64,000 nucleotides of DNA from Colimorpha sp045222795 (GTDB lineage: Bacteria; Bacteroidota; Bacteroidia; Bacteroidales; P3). The notes beneath the pieces were generated by a model. It was not told where the DNA came from. It made no database searches and saw only the letters and a list, made by a program, of their open reading frames with translations. Both the position numbers and the translations under genes were made by a program. Where the stretch lies: positions 42,556 to 106,555 of the forward strand of contig JBGUZF010000075.1 in assembly GCA_045222795.1 (NCBI GenBank). The letters are read 5' to 3'. Below, one piece after another: positions 1 to 7,391 of the stretch. How positions within the stretch are numbered: the stretch's first letter is position 1; every line of letters starts with the position of its first letter.

Positions 1-341
1 TCATCGGGCGGAAGGATGCCCACAAGGTCGTCGAGATTGGTGTTACCGTCTGACGCAGGCAGGGTGTTGGAAAGCTCGACGTCGATGGGCTGTGTGGGCA
101 CATGGTGGCGACGGTGCAGGTGGTCGAGCACGGTTCGTGCATGCCAGAAGACCCAGGCACGCTCTTCGAGCAGGGAGGCCCCTTGGCGCAGGTCACCGTA
201 GTGTTCCCACAACGACAGCGACACCTCCTGCACCAGGTCGAGACATGCATCGCGGTTGCCGCAAGCACGGCGCATGCACATACGCCAAACCAGCGGACGA
301 TGGCGGCGCAGCATATCGGTGTATGACGCTTCGCGGTTCAT
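1..341 (-). CDS. partial RNA polymerase sigma-70-family-like protein (N-terminal part)
   Basis: Reading leftwards from an ATG at 341, the frame stays open to the window edge (113 codons), so the 3' part is missing. The visible protein is Arg-rich and contains DACLDLVQEVSLSLWEHYG at about residues 30-48, which resembles the region 2 helix of ECF-type sigma factors (the DLVQEVFL pattern). A basic segment ending DHLHRRHH follows. Bacteroidales carry many small sigma-like genes of this form. Region 4, which would confirm promoter recognition, is outside the window. A sigma-like role is inferred from region 2 only; an unrelated helical DNA-binding protein remains possible. Confidence 0.55.
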   Translation of the reverse strand, partial: MNREASYTDMLRRHRPLVWRMCMRRACGNRDACLDLVQEVSLSLWEHYGDLRQGASLLEERAWVFWHARTVLDHLHRRHHVPTQPIDVELSNTLPASDGNTNLDDLVGILPPD

Positions 342-422
342 TTATAAATATAATACCCACCCTTCTCCAAAAATCTGACATTGGAGTACAAATATTTTTC
401 AAAAAAGGACTGTGTATCTCTG

Positions 423-1538
423 TTACAGGGCTTTGCCGAAGACGGCGCGCTGCATGAGAGGCTTGGTGTTGTACTGTGTCTCCCAGATTTTGACTGCTTC
501 GTTGCCGATAATCTGAGGGTTGGTGTAGGCGGTGTGGACGCCGTGCTTGATGGCGGCCTCGTTCATGTCGCAGTAGTAGATACTGTGGACGCCGCGCTTC
601 TGCCAGTCGGGCAGGACACCGTTGAGGAGGAGGTCGATGGTGTCGAAGTGCTTGAGGTCGTGCAGGATGTGGTACCAGCCGAAGGGGAAGAGCTTGCCGT
701 TGGCTTTCTTATAGGCCTTGGTGAGGTCGGGGATGGAGAGGCCGAAGGCGACGAGCTTATCGTTCTCGTCGACGACGAACTGGACGAAGTCCATATTCAC
801 GAAGGGGAAGTATTCGTCGATATATACGCCAATCTCCTTCTCGGTCATGGGCACGAAGTCGTAGAGGTCCTTGAAGGAGTCGTTGATGGCGTGGAAGAAC
901 TGCCAGGCGTAGGGGATGAGTTCCTTGCGGTGCTTGACTTTGACGAGCTTGAGGTGGTACTTCTCCATGATGAGCTTGTTGAGTCGGCCCACCTTGTCGG
1001 GCACGGGCTGGTTGGCCTGCATGGAGTACTGCTGCCAGCGGCATTTTATCTCGTAGCCGGCGCGCTCGATGAAACGCACGTAGTATTCGGGGTTGTAGAG
1101 GGTGGAGGTGTTCTGGCGTGCGTCGAAGTTGTCGATGGCCCAACATTCCTTGTCCATATCGGTGAAGCCGAAGGGACCCTCTATCTCTTCCATACCGTTA
1201 CGCTTGCCGTATTCTATCACCTTGTCGAGCAGGGCGGTGAAGACGTCGTAGTCCTCGATGAAGTCGAACCATCCGAAGCGGACGGCCTTCTTATTCCAGT
1301 GCTCGTTGACGGTGCGGTTGATAATGGCTGCCACGCGGCCCACCACCTTGCCGTCGCGCCAGGCGAGGTAGAGCTCGCGCGAGCAGTGCTCCAGCGAGGG
1401 GTTCTTCTCGGTGAGGAGGTTGATCTCGTCGAAGTCGAGCGCCGGGATGTAGGAAGGGACATCCTTGAAGAGCTTGTTGGGAAAAGCGATAAACTTGCGA
1501 AGGTCGCGGCGGCTGGTAACGGTACGAATTTCAATCAT
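423..1538 (-). CDS. GNAT-fold acyltransferase, candidate ceramide synthase partner of SPT
   Basis: 371 aa, soluble, with no signal peptide. It resembles large Bacteroidetes GNAT-superfamily proteins: KVVGRVAAIIN (64-74) fits the first GNAT core strands, GPFGFTDMD lies at 121-129, and QKRGVHSIYY (313-322) fits the acyl-CoA pyrophosphate-binding turn. It lies 112 bp downstream of the serine palmitoyltransferase gene on the same strand, joined by a repeat-built inverted repeat. In Caulobacter a GNAT-superfamily enzyme encoded near spt acylates the long-chain base (bacterial ceramide synthase), so N-acylation of sphinganine or 3-ketosphinganine is a reasonable inference here. The sequence alone proves only the GNAT-like fold. 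The start is the only ATG that keeps the conserved MIEIRTVTS opening. Confidence 0.75.
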   Translation of the reverse strand: MIEIRTVTSRRDLRKFIAFPNKLFKDVPSYIPALDFDEINLLTEKNPSLEHCSRELYLAWRDGKVVGRVAAIINRTVNEHWNKKAVRFGWFDFIEDYDVFTALLDKVIEYGKRNGMEEIEGPFGFTDMDKECWAIDNFDARQNTSTLYNPEYYVRFIERAGYEIKCRWQQYSMQANQPVPDKVGRLNKLIMEKYHLKLVKVKHRKELIPYAWQFFHAINDSFKDLYDFVPMTEKEIGVYIDEYFPFVNMDFVQFVVDENDKLVAFGLSIPDLTKAYKKANGKLFPFGWYHILHDLKHFDTIDLLLNGVLPDWQKRGVHSIYYCDMNEAAIKHGVHTAYTNPQIIGNEAVKIWETQYNTKPLMQRAVFGKAL

Positions 1539-1554
1539 AACAACTGTTAGTATT

Positions 1555-1656
1555 AAGTTTTAAGCTGTAAGTTTTAAGTGAATATTAAGTTTTAAGTGGA
1601 TACGGGTCGATGCCGCAGGCACTTAAAACTTACAGCTTACAGCTCACAACTTACAA
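1555..1656. repeat. heptamer-word tract forming a long inverted repeat between spt and the GNAT gene
   Basis: Words such as AAGTTTT, AAGCTGT and AAGTGAA run in 7-bp steps from about 1555 to 1598. Their complement returns at 1620-1650. The arms 1562-1580 and 1620-1638 are a perfect 19-bp inverted repeat, with a second copy of the inner arm at about 1585-1598. On the minus strand the TAA stop of the upstream spt gene (1651-1653) is itself part of the tract. It could act as a transcript hairpin between two cotranscribed genes; it lacks the U-run of a classical terminator. Confidence 0.8.
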
Positions 1657-2841
1657 TACCTCTTGCTTTTTGAAGGCTTTGTAGATCTTCTCCACTCCTA
1701 TGTCGATTTGCTCGTGGGTGTGCGTGGCCATGAGGGCGAAGCGGATGAGCGTCTCGTTGCTGGGCACGGCGGGCGAGATGACGGGGGTGACGAACACGCC
1801 GTCGACCAAGAGGTCGTGGGTGATGGTGAAAGTCTTGACGTTGTCGCGTATGAAGAGCGGGATGATAGGCGTTGAGGTGTTGCCTATCTCGAAGCCGAGG
1901 TCCTTGAAGGCCTTGAAGGCGTAGCGCTGGTTGTCCCACAGTTTGGCGTTGCGTTCGGGCTCGCTGCGCATGATGTGCAGTGCTTCGAGCACCGAGGCGG
2001 TGCTGGCGGGGGTGATGCTGGCGGTGAAGATATAAGGACGCACGCTGTGCTTCATCCAGTTGATGGTGTCCTTGTCGGCGGCGATGAAGCCACCCACGGA
2101 GGCGAGGCTCTTGCTGAAGGTACCCATGACGAGGTCGACATTGGGCAGCATGTTGTAGTGGTCGCAGGTGCCGCGTCCTTCGCGTCCGAAGACGCCAAGA
2201 CCGTGGGCTTCGTCGACCATCAGCGTGGCGCCGTATTTATTGCACATGTCGACCATCTGGTCGACATGTGCCACGTCGCCTTCCATCGAGAAGACGCCGT
2301 CGGTGACCACCAGCTTGGATGCCTCGACGGGCACCTTGGAGAGGACGCGCTCGAGGTCGGCCATATCGTTGTGCTTGTACTTCTGCGTGGTGGCGATGGT
2401 GATGAGGCGGCCTTCCATGATGCTGGCGTGGACGCGCTCGTCGTAGAACAGATAATCGCCGCGGCTGCAGATGTTGGGGATGACGCCGCTGTTGGCCAGG
2501 AAGCCTGCCGAGAAGAGCATCACGCCGTCCTTGCCGAGGAATTCGGCCAGTTCGTCCTGCAGTTGAATGTGTATATCGAGCGTGCCGTTGAGGAAGGGAG
2601 AGCCTGCGCAGCCAGTGCCGTACTTGTCGATGGCGCGCTTGGCGGCCTCTTTCAGGCGCGGGTCGTTGGTGAGACCGAGGTAGCTGTTGCTACCGAACAT
2701 CAGGACGGGATGGTCGTAGCCGGTGACGTATACTTCGGTGTTCTGCGGGCTGCAGATGGGGGTGAAGTAAGGATAAATACCCAGGGCTCTCATCTCCTGG
2801 GGGTAGGTGTATTGTGCTAACTTTTGCCTTAGCGGTTTCAT
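1651..2841 (-). CDS. spt: serine palmitoyltransferase (PLP-dependent alpha-oxoamine synthase)
   Basis: 396 aa, the usual length for this family. It condenses L-serine with a fatty acyl-CoA to 3-ketosphinganine, the first step of sphingolipid synthesis, in the cytoplasm. Visible features: GSNSYLGL (50-57), GSPFLNGTLDIH near 80-91, the cofactor-stacking His in ERVHASI (H138 or H139), DEAHGLGVFG with D210 and H213, and the PLP Schiff-base Lys K244 in GTFSKSLASVGG. The related enzyme 2-amino-3-ketobutyrate CoA ligase was considered, but the N-terminal YFTPI..., the FGSNSYLGL motif and GSPFLNGTLD match bacterial SPT better. Followed by the GNAT acyltransferase on the same strand, consistent with a sphingolipid operon. 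Confidence 0.9.
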   Translation of the reverse strand: MKPLRQKLAQYTYPQEMRALGIYPYFTPICSPQNTEVYVTGYDHPVLMFGSNSYLGLTNDPRLKEAAKRAIDKYGTGCAGSPFLNGTLDIHIQLQDELAEFLGKDGVMLFSAGFLANSGVIPNICSRGDYLFYDERVHASIMEGRLITIATTQKYKHNDMADLERVLSKVPVEASKLVVTDGVFSMEGDVAHVDQMVDMCNKYGATLMVDEAHGLGVFGREGRGTCDHYNMLPNVDLVMGTFSKSLASVGGFIAADKDTINWMKHSVRPYIFTASITPASTASVLEALHIMRSEPERNAKLWDNQRYAFKAFKDLGFEIGNTSTPIIPLFIRDNVKTFTITHDLLVDGVFVTPVISPAVPSNETLIRFALMATHTHEQIDIGVEKIYKAFKKQEVL

Positions 2842-2901
2842 ACTATCTACTTATTAATTTTAAAGTGCAAAGAAACGAAAAATTTCCGAAACTGGGACAA
2901 T

Positions 2902-3654
2902 TTAAAATGTTAAAAGTGAGTACAGGCTTTCCGTCAGACGACTTGCTCCTATTCTAAAGGTCTGATTGTTAATATACTTATCGCCGACTATTTTTTTAGC
3001 CAATTCGGCGTAGGCGAGAGCTTCTTCGGGCGTTCTGATGCCTCCTGCGGCCTTAAAACCGACCCTCTTTTTGTTAAATTTAACGTTTTCGTTAACGACA
3101 TTTAACATCACTTCGGCAGCCTCAGGGGTGGCTCCGGTGGGTATCTTGCCTGTGGAAGTCTTGATGAAGTCGGCTCCTGCGTCGATGGCGCGCTGTGCTG
3201 CACGGCGGATGAGGAGAGGGGAGAGCTCTCCTGTTTCAAGGATAACCTTCAGGGTGCGACCGTTGCAGGCATCTTTCATCTGTACAACTTCTCGCGATAC
3301 TTCGTCATAGTCGCCGGCCAGCAGCAGGCCGCGGTTGATGACAATATCCACCTCGTCGGCACCGTCGTCTACCACGCGGCGCACCTCGGCGACACGCAGG
3401 TCGAGCGGCAACTGGCCGTGAGGGAAGGCACCTGCCACCGAGGCCACCTTGATGCCGCTGCCTTGCAGTGTACGCTTGGCAAGGGCGACAAACATAGGAT
3501 AGACACACACGGCGGCCACTGTGGTGCCGTCGGTGAGGCGCATCTCTTTGGTGCGGCGGCAGAACGCCTCTACCGTGCGGGCGTTGTCGGTAGCGTTAAG
3601 TGTGGTGTTGTCGATACACGAGAACACCCGTCGGGCAAGGTTCTTGTCGATCAT
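2902..3654 (-). CDS. deoC: deoxyribose-phosphate aldolase
   Basis: 250 aa. It cleaves 2-deoxyribose 5-phosphate to glyceraldehyde 3-phosphate and acetaldehyde in deoxynucleoside salvage. The class I aldolase residues are visible: D103 in DEVDIVIN, the Schiff-base lysine K165 in DFIKTSTGK, and the activating K201 in GFKAAGGIRT. The ATG overlaps the end of rpiB by 4 bp (ATGA type), so the two pentose-phosphate enzymes are translationally coupled. It lies 60 bp upstream of spt, with no clear terminator between them. Confidence 0.95.
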   Translation of the reverse strand: MIDKNLARRVFSCIDNTTLNATDNARTVEAFCRRTKEMRLTDGTTVAAVCVYPMFVALAKRTLQGSGIKVASVAGAFPHGQLPLDLRVAEVRRVVDDGADEVDIVINRGLLLAGDYDEVSREVVQMKDACNGRTLKVILETGELSPLLIRRAAQRAIDAGADFIKTSTGKIPTGATPEAAEVMLNVVNENVKFNKKRVGFKAAGGIRTPEEALAYAELAKKIVGDKYINNQTFRIGASRLTESLYSLLTF

Positions 3655-4091
3655 AGCAGCTGTCTTATCTTCTCGACACGGCGCTGGTGGCGGCCACCTT
3701 CGAAGGGAGTGTCGAGGTATTCGTCGACAATCTGCAGGGCTGTCTCCTCACTGATGAAGCGAGCAGGCATGGAGATGCAGTTGCAGTCGTTGTGCTGACG
3801 GCCGAGGTGGGCAATCTCGGGTGTCCAGCAGAGGGCGCAGCGCACGTTGGGGTACTTGTTGACAGTCATCTGCACACCGTTGCCGCTGCCGCAAATAACG
3901 ATGCCGCGCTTGTACTCACCCTTGTTGAGAGCCGATCCCACCTGATGGGCGAAGTCGGGATAGTCGCAGCTGTCGGTGCTGTTGGTGCCGCAGTCCTTTA
4001 CCTCGAAGCCGCGCTGGCGCAGGTGGTCGATGACTTTAAGCTTCAGTTCATAGCCGGCATGATCGCAGGCGATGGGTATGATTTCCTTCAT
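3651..4091 (-). CDS. rpiB: ribose 5-phosphate isomerase B
   Basis: 146 aa, standard length. It interconverts ribose 5-phosphate and ribulose 5-phosphate. Motifs of the RpiB/LacAB family: CDHAGYELK (9-17), the catalytic Cys in ICGSGNGVQMTVNK (C67), and RQHNDCN (98-104) carrying the conserved His. It is the first gene of the minus-strand run that starts at the AT-rich gap, and it is followed by deoC with a 4-bp overlap. Together they feed deoxyribose and ribose phosphates into the pentose pathway. Confidence 0.95.
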   Translation of the reverse strand: MKEIIPIACDHAGYELKLKVIDHLRQRGFEVKDCGTNSTDSCDYPDFAHQVGSALNKGEYKRGIVICGSGNGVQMTVNKYPNVRCALCWTPEIAHLGRQHNDCNCISMPARFISEETALQIVDEYLDTPFEGGRHQRRVEKIRQLL

Positions 4092-4579
4092 TATTGTTTA
4101 TATTATTTATTTTACTTTCTGATTGCAAAGGTACAACAAAAGAATCATACGGCAAAACTATCTTTTCAACATAACAGTGCTAACACTGTTGTTAATTGTT
4201 GTCAGTAGCGATGTTGAAAAAATATCGGTGTTGAAAAACAATGATTTTTTCATGACGATTTCAACAAATATACCATTTGTAACTTCACTTTTTGACGATA
4301 AACATTTACCTGTTATATCACTTTTCACAATAATGTTGATAAGACTAGAAGATACTAATAATCTTCATTTTTAGATGTTGACATCGGTGTTAATTGGTGT
4401 GTATAGAAACTAGCATATATCTATACTCTGCGTAATTATCAACAGAATTGACAAGCATAAAAAGAAAAAGAAAAAATTAAAGAAATAAAGAATTATTTAT
4501 AATTCATTGGTGGAAAAAGCAAGGGGGTGTAATATTTTTTTATTATCTTTGCATTTCCAAATACAAAGAACAATTGGCT
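4092..4579. other. AT-rich intergenic region, candidate replication origin
   Basis: About 490 bp without a credible gene, far more AT-rich than the surroundings. It holds seven 9-mers close to DnaA boxes: TTTTCAACA near 4163, its complement near 4212 and 4229, ATTTCAACA near 4259, TTATCAACA complement near 4334, ATGTCAACA complement near 4375, and TTATCAACA near 4437. A 7-bp inverted repeat (AACAGTG/CACTGTT) lies near 4173-4190. A purine-rich A/T tract at 4455-4510 would suit an unwinding element. All genes to the left run left and nearly all for the next 22 kb run right. The box sequence differs by one base from the usual TTATCCACA or TTTTCCACA, so this is a hypothesis. Confidence 0.45.
4544..4551 (+). 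promoter_or_regulatory. Bacteroidetes -7 element for nadA
   Basis: TATCTTTG matches TAnnTTTG and lies 28 bp before the nadA ATG. I see no clear -33 TTTG at the usual 19-bp spacing; the upstream stretch is a G-run followed by an A/T run. Confidence 0.65.
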
Positions 4580-5527
4580 ATGACCGACAATGAATTGAAG
4601 CAGGAGATACTGCGCCTGAAAAAGGAAAAAAATGCTGTTATTCTTGGACACTATTATCAGCGCCACGAGATACAGGAACTGTCAGACTATGTAGGCGACA
4701 GTTTGGCATTGGCACAAAAAGCACAGGAGGCCACTGCCGATATCATTGTTTTTTGCGGTGTTCATTTCATGGCCGAGACAGCCAAGATACTCAATCCACA
4801 ATGTAAGGTTCTGCTACCTGATATGGAGGCCAGCTGTTCTTTGGCGGAAAGTTGCAAAGCTGAGGAGTTCTCCAAGTTCAAGGCCGAGCATCCCGACCAC
4901 ATGGTCATCAGTTATGTCAACTGCTCGGCGGAGATAAAGGCCCTCAGCGACCTTATTTGCACCAGCGGCAATGCCGAGAAACTTGTGCGCTCGCTCCCCG
5001 AAGACCAAAAGATAATCTTCGCTCCCGACCGCAACCTCGGCGGTTATATCAACAGCGTCACCGGTCGCCAGATGGTGCTGTGGAACGGTGTGTGCACCGT
5101 ACACGATGCCATGCAGGCCGAGGCTGTGTTGCAGCTGAAGGCCGAGTACCCCGACGCTCCTGTTATAGCGCACCCCGAGTGCAATCCCGCTCTGCTCAAA
5201 GTTGCCGATTTTATCGGTTCCACCAAGGCAATGCTTAATTATATTAAGGCCAGCAACGCCAAGAAGTTCATCGTGGCCACAGAGACAGGCATCCTCTACG
5301 AGATGAAGCGCGAGAACCCCGACAAGGAGTTCGTCACCCTGCGCGACAACAAGAGCTGTGCCTGCGACGACTGCGCATACATGAAGCTCAACACCCTTGA
5401 AAAACTCTACCGCTGCTTGCGCGACGAGCAGCCCGAGATACTGATGTCTGCCGAGATGATAGAGGCTGCCAAGCGTCCAATTGTGAGGATGCTTGATATG
5501 TCGAAACAGCTCGGAATAATAAAGTAA
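4580..5527 (+). CDS. nadA: quinolinate synthase A
   Basis: 315 aa from the ATG at 4580; a TTG two codons earlier is also open but less likely. It condenses iminoaspartate with dihydroxyacetone phosphate to quinolinate in NAD synthesis and needs a [4Fe-4S] cluster. Visible: GHYYQRHEIQELSDYVGDS (23-41), C86 in ASCSLAES, C172 in NGVCTVH, and the C-terminal Cys cluster CACDDCAYM (260-268), which supplies the third ligand. AHPECNP and GSTKAMLNY are substrate-side motifs. nadB and nadC are not nearby. The next gene starts 1 bp after its stop, suggesting cotranscription. Confidence 0.95.
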   Translation: MTDNELKQEILRLKKEKNAVILGHYYQRHEIQELSDYVGDSLALAQKAQEATADIIVFCGVHFMAETAKILNPQCKVLLPDMEASCSLAESCKAEEFSKFKAEHPDHMVISYVNCSAEIKALSDLICTSGNAEKLVRSLPEDQKIIFAPDRNLGGYINSVTGRQMVLWNGVCTVHDAMQAEAVLQLKAEYPDAPVIAHPECNPALLKVADFIGSTKAMLNYIKASNAKKFIVATETGILYEMKRENPDKEFVTLRDNKSCACDDCAYMKLNTLEKLYRCLRDEQPEILMSAEMIEAAKRPIVRMLDMSKQLGIIK

Positions 5528-5528
5528 T

Positions 5529-6095
5529 ATGGGCAAGCACGAGGAAATGCCGCAGGTGGAAGGTTATGTGGCCGAGAAAAGGACTATCAGCCTCCTTTGG
5601 GCCAATATCTTTTCAATAGTCCTGCTGGCTGTGCTGTTGGTGGTGGGTTTCTTCTTGATGTATCTGTTCTGGCCCTCTGTGGACATTGATTTTGGACCCA
5701 GCGGAATGTTGTTGGTATTGGTGGCGTTTGTTGTAGGCATTGTTGTCCACGAACTCATCCACGGCCTCACATGGATGCTGGCCACCCACAAGGGATTCAG
5801 CCATCTCAGTTTCGGTATCATGAAGATGTCGCCTTATTGTCATATCGATGTACCGATGCCCAAGCGTCAATATGTGGCCGGGGCGCTTATGCCGCTGTTG
5901 CTGCTTGGTGTGCTTCCCACGGTGGTGGCGCTTGCCATAGGCAACTATTTGTTGCTGTTGATTGGGATATTTTTCATCACTGCCGCTGCTGGCGATATAA
6001 TGATTGTATGGGCTGTCCGCAAAGAAACCGCCGACACGCTGGTTTATGACCACCCTAGTGAGGCCGGATGCTATGTTTATCACCGGGAAGGGTAG
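5529..6095 (+). CDS. DUF3267-family membrane zincin-like protein
   Basis: 188 aa. It has hydrophobic segments at about 24-47 and 59-80 and two more near 117-150, so it is an inner-membrane protein. The second segment contains HELIHG (H74, E75, H78), the HExxH zinc-protease signature, embedded in the membrane as in the DUF3267 putative peptidases; AAAGDIMIVWAV near 160-171 is also typical of that family. The substrate is unknown. It starts 1 bp after nadA and ends against a convergent gene at 6096, with no gap for a terminator. Confidence 0.75.
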   Translation: MGKHEEMPQVEGYVAEKRTISLLWANIFSIVLLAVLLVVGFFLMYLFWPSVDIDFGPSGMLLVLVAFVVGIVVHELIHGLTWMLATHKGFSHLSFGIMKMSPYCHIDVPMPKRQYVAGALMPLLLLGVLPTVVALAIGNYLLLLIGIFFITAAAGDIMIVWAVRKETADTLVYDHPSEAGCYVYHREG

Positions 6096-6779
6096 TCATC
6101 CTATCAGCCGCTCTATCTCTTTTTCTGTGGCGTTGGGAAGCAGGGTGTGGAATTTTTTCTTCAGCCTTTTGTAGCTCTCTTCGGGGCTGCGGTCGCATAG
6201 GCATGCCTCACGACCGAAGAGGCGTTCGGGTGTGTTCAGCAGTGCCCATCCCCATCCGTATTGGTTGCCGTGTTTGTCGTGCGGGTAGACGAAGTCTTCC
6301 GTCACCACGCGGCAGGCCATCTGCAGGCGCGTGACATAGTTGTCGAAACGACTGCGCATCTTGGAGCCCGTGAAGCCGCAGGCGCTGCGCAGCTCGCGTG
6401 TTATCATACTGCCGTTCACCTGAAGCACCTCGAGAATGACCCCTTCGACAGAGTCCTCATCAGGCTGTGGGTGGCGGCTGCGGCGCCAGTTGCAGAAGTC
6501 GGGCCACCATTCCATGGTGACAAAGCCCGCCTTGCCATCGAAGAACTTGCCATAGGCGAAATGACCCTCGGTGACGATAGGACCTTTCCAGTCCCACAAC
6601 GGCCAATCCCAGGTACCGTCGTCGAGCAGTTTGTAGCGGCATTCGGGGGCTATCATCTCGTCCGCCGAAAAGCCGGGAATATTGCCAGCCAGCAGCGGCA
6701 GGAAGCCCATCTGTCCGATGGCTTCCATAAGTTCGGGGCAGTCGTGAATATCGTTTTTAAGGGTCTGTTTCTTCTTCAT
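6096..6779 (-). CDS. AlkZ-related / winged-helix protein of unknown role
   Basis: 227 aa from the ATG at 6779. A longer frame opens at 6812, but a TATCTTTG promoter element lies between the two starts on the minus strand, so the downstream ATG is preferred; it would give a nearly leaderless transcript. The protein has aromatic-rich motifs (DWPLWDWKGPI, GYGKFF-like) and a predicted winged-helix middle part (EVLQVNGSMITRELRSACGF). It resembles the conserved Bacteroidetes proteins annotated as AlkZ-related (HTH_42-like), whose relatives include DNA glycosylases for crosslinks. The catalytic QxQ motif of true AlkZ is not evident. Function uncertain. Confidence 0.6.
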   Translation of the reverse strand: MKKKQTLKNDIHDCPELMEAIGQMGFLPLLAGNIPGFSADEMIAPECRYKLLDDGTWDWPLWDWKGPIVTEGHFAYGKFFDGKAGFVTMEWWPDFCNWRRSRHPQPDEDSVEGVILEVLQVNGSMITRELRSACGFTGSKMRSRFDNYVTRLQMACRVVTEDFVYPHDKHGNQYGWGWALLNTPERLFGREACLCDRSPEESYKRLKKKFHTLLPNATEKEIERLIG

Positions 6780-6827
6780 TGCGACTGCAAAGATACGCTT
6801 TTTCTCCGACATGTGAAAATTATTTCG

Positions 6828-6835
6828 TAATTTTG
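6828..6835 (+). promoter_or_regulatory. -7 element of the deacylase gene, divergent promoter pair
   Basis: TAATTTTG fits TAnnTTTG, 21 bp before the ATG at 6857. On the other strand TATCTTTG (complement at about 6788-6795) serves the AlkZ-related gene, so both promoters are packed into 77 bp. Confidence 0.65.
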
Positions 6836-6856
6836 CATTCTGAAACTAACAAAACT

Positions 6857-7360
6857 ATGATAGGACAACCGCAAGTATACGAGGCGTTGGAGCGGATGCA
6901 GATACCGTTCGACTACTACGAGCACCCCGAGGCGCCGACCATAGAGATTGCCGCCCAGTTCTACCGGGGCGAGGGAACCACACTTTGCAAGAATCTTTTT
7001 TTCCGCAACCATAAGGGCAACCGCCACTATCTTGTCATCATGGACAGCCGTTTTCCGATGGACATACACGACATGGAGCATCGTCTGCACCAGGGCAAAC
7101 TCTCTTTTGCCAGCCCCGAGCGCATGATGCGCTACCTCGGCGTGAAGCCTGGCAGCGTCTCGCTTTTCACGCTGGTCAACGACGCCAACCACGAAGTGAC
7201 ACTCTTTGTAGACAAGAACCTTTTAAACGCCGAAAAGGTAAGCTTTCATCCCAACGACAACCACGCTTCGTTGGTGATAACTCGCGACGATATGTTGAAA
7301 TTCATCAAGGAGATTGGCAATCCCTACGAGGTTGTTGATTTGTACGACCACAATTGTTGA
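6857..7360 (+). CDS. YbaK/ProX-type aminoacyl-tRNA deacylase
   Basis: 167 aa; the ATG at 6857 is chosen because it follows the promoter element and matches the family's N-terminus, although the frame is open further upstream. It is a trans-editing enzyme that hydrolyses mischarged tRNA, most likely Ala-tRNA(Pro) as for the ProX/PrdX group. Family features: YYEHPEAPTIE near 17-27 (the PTxE-like motif), CKNLFFRNHKG near 43-53 with the conserved Lys, and GVKPGSVSLFTLVND around 92-106, the hallmark of this editing domain. The pseudouridine synthase gene follows after 31 bp. Confidence 0.88.
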   Translation: MIGQPQVYEALERMQIPFDYYEHPEAPTIEIAAQFYRGEGTTLCKNLFFRNHKGNRHYLVIMDSRFPMDIHDMEHRLHQGKLSFASPERMMRYLGVKPGSVSLFTLVNDANHEVTLFVDKNLLNAEKVSFHPNDNHASLVITRDDMLKFIKEIGNPYEVVDLYDHNC

Positions 7361-7391
7361 AATCGTAGTAAAAAATGTTTCACGTGAAACA

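Noticed and set aside
381..1550. 389-codon plus-strand open frame opposite the GNAT gene
   Set aside because: Val/Leu/Glu-rich shadow frame; the minus strand has the conserved protein.
4123..4374. 83-codon plus-strand open frame in the AT-rich gap
   Set aside because: Composition is that of the gap, there is no promoter or ribosome site, and the product is low-complexity; treated as part of the origin-like region.
4092..4579. tRNA or small RNA gene in the AT-rich gap
   Set aside because: No cloverleaf-like pairing, no GTTCGA T-loop motif and no terminator hairpin found.
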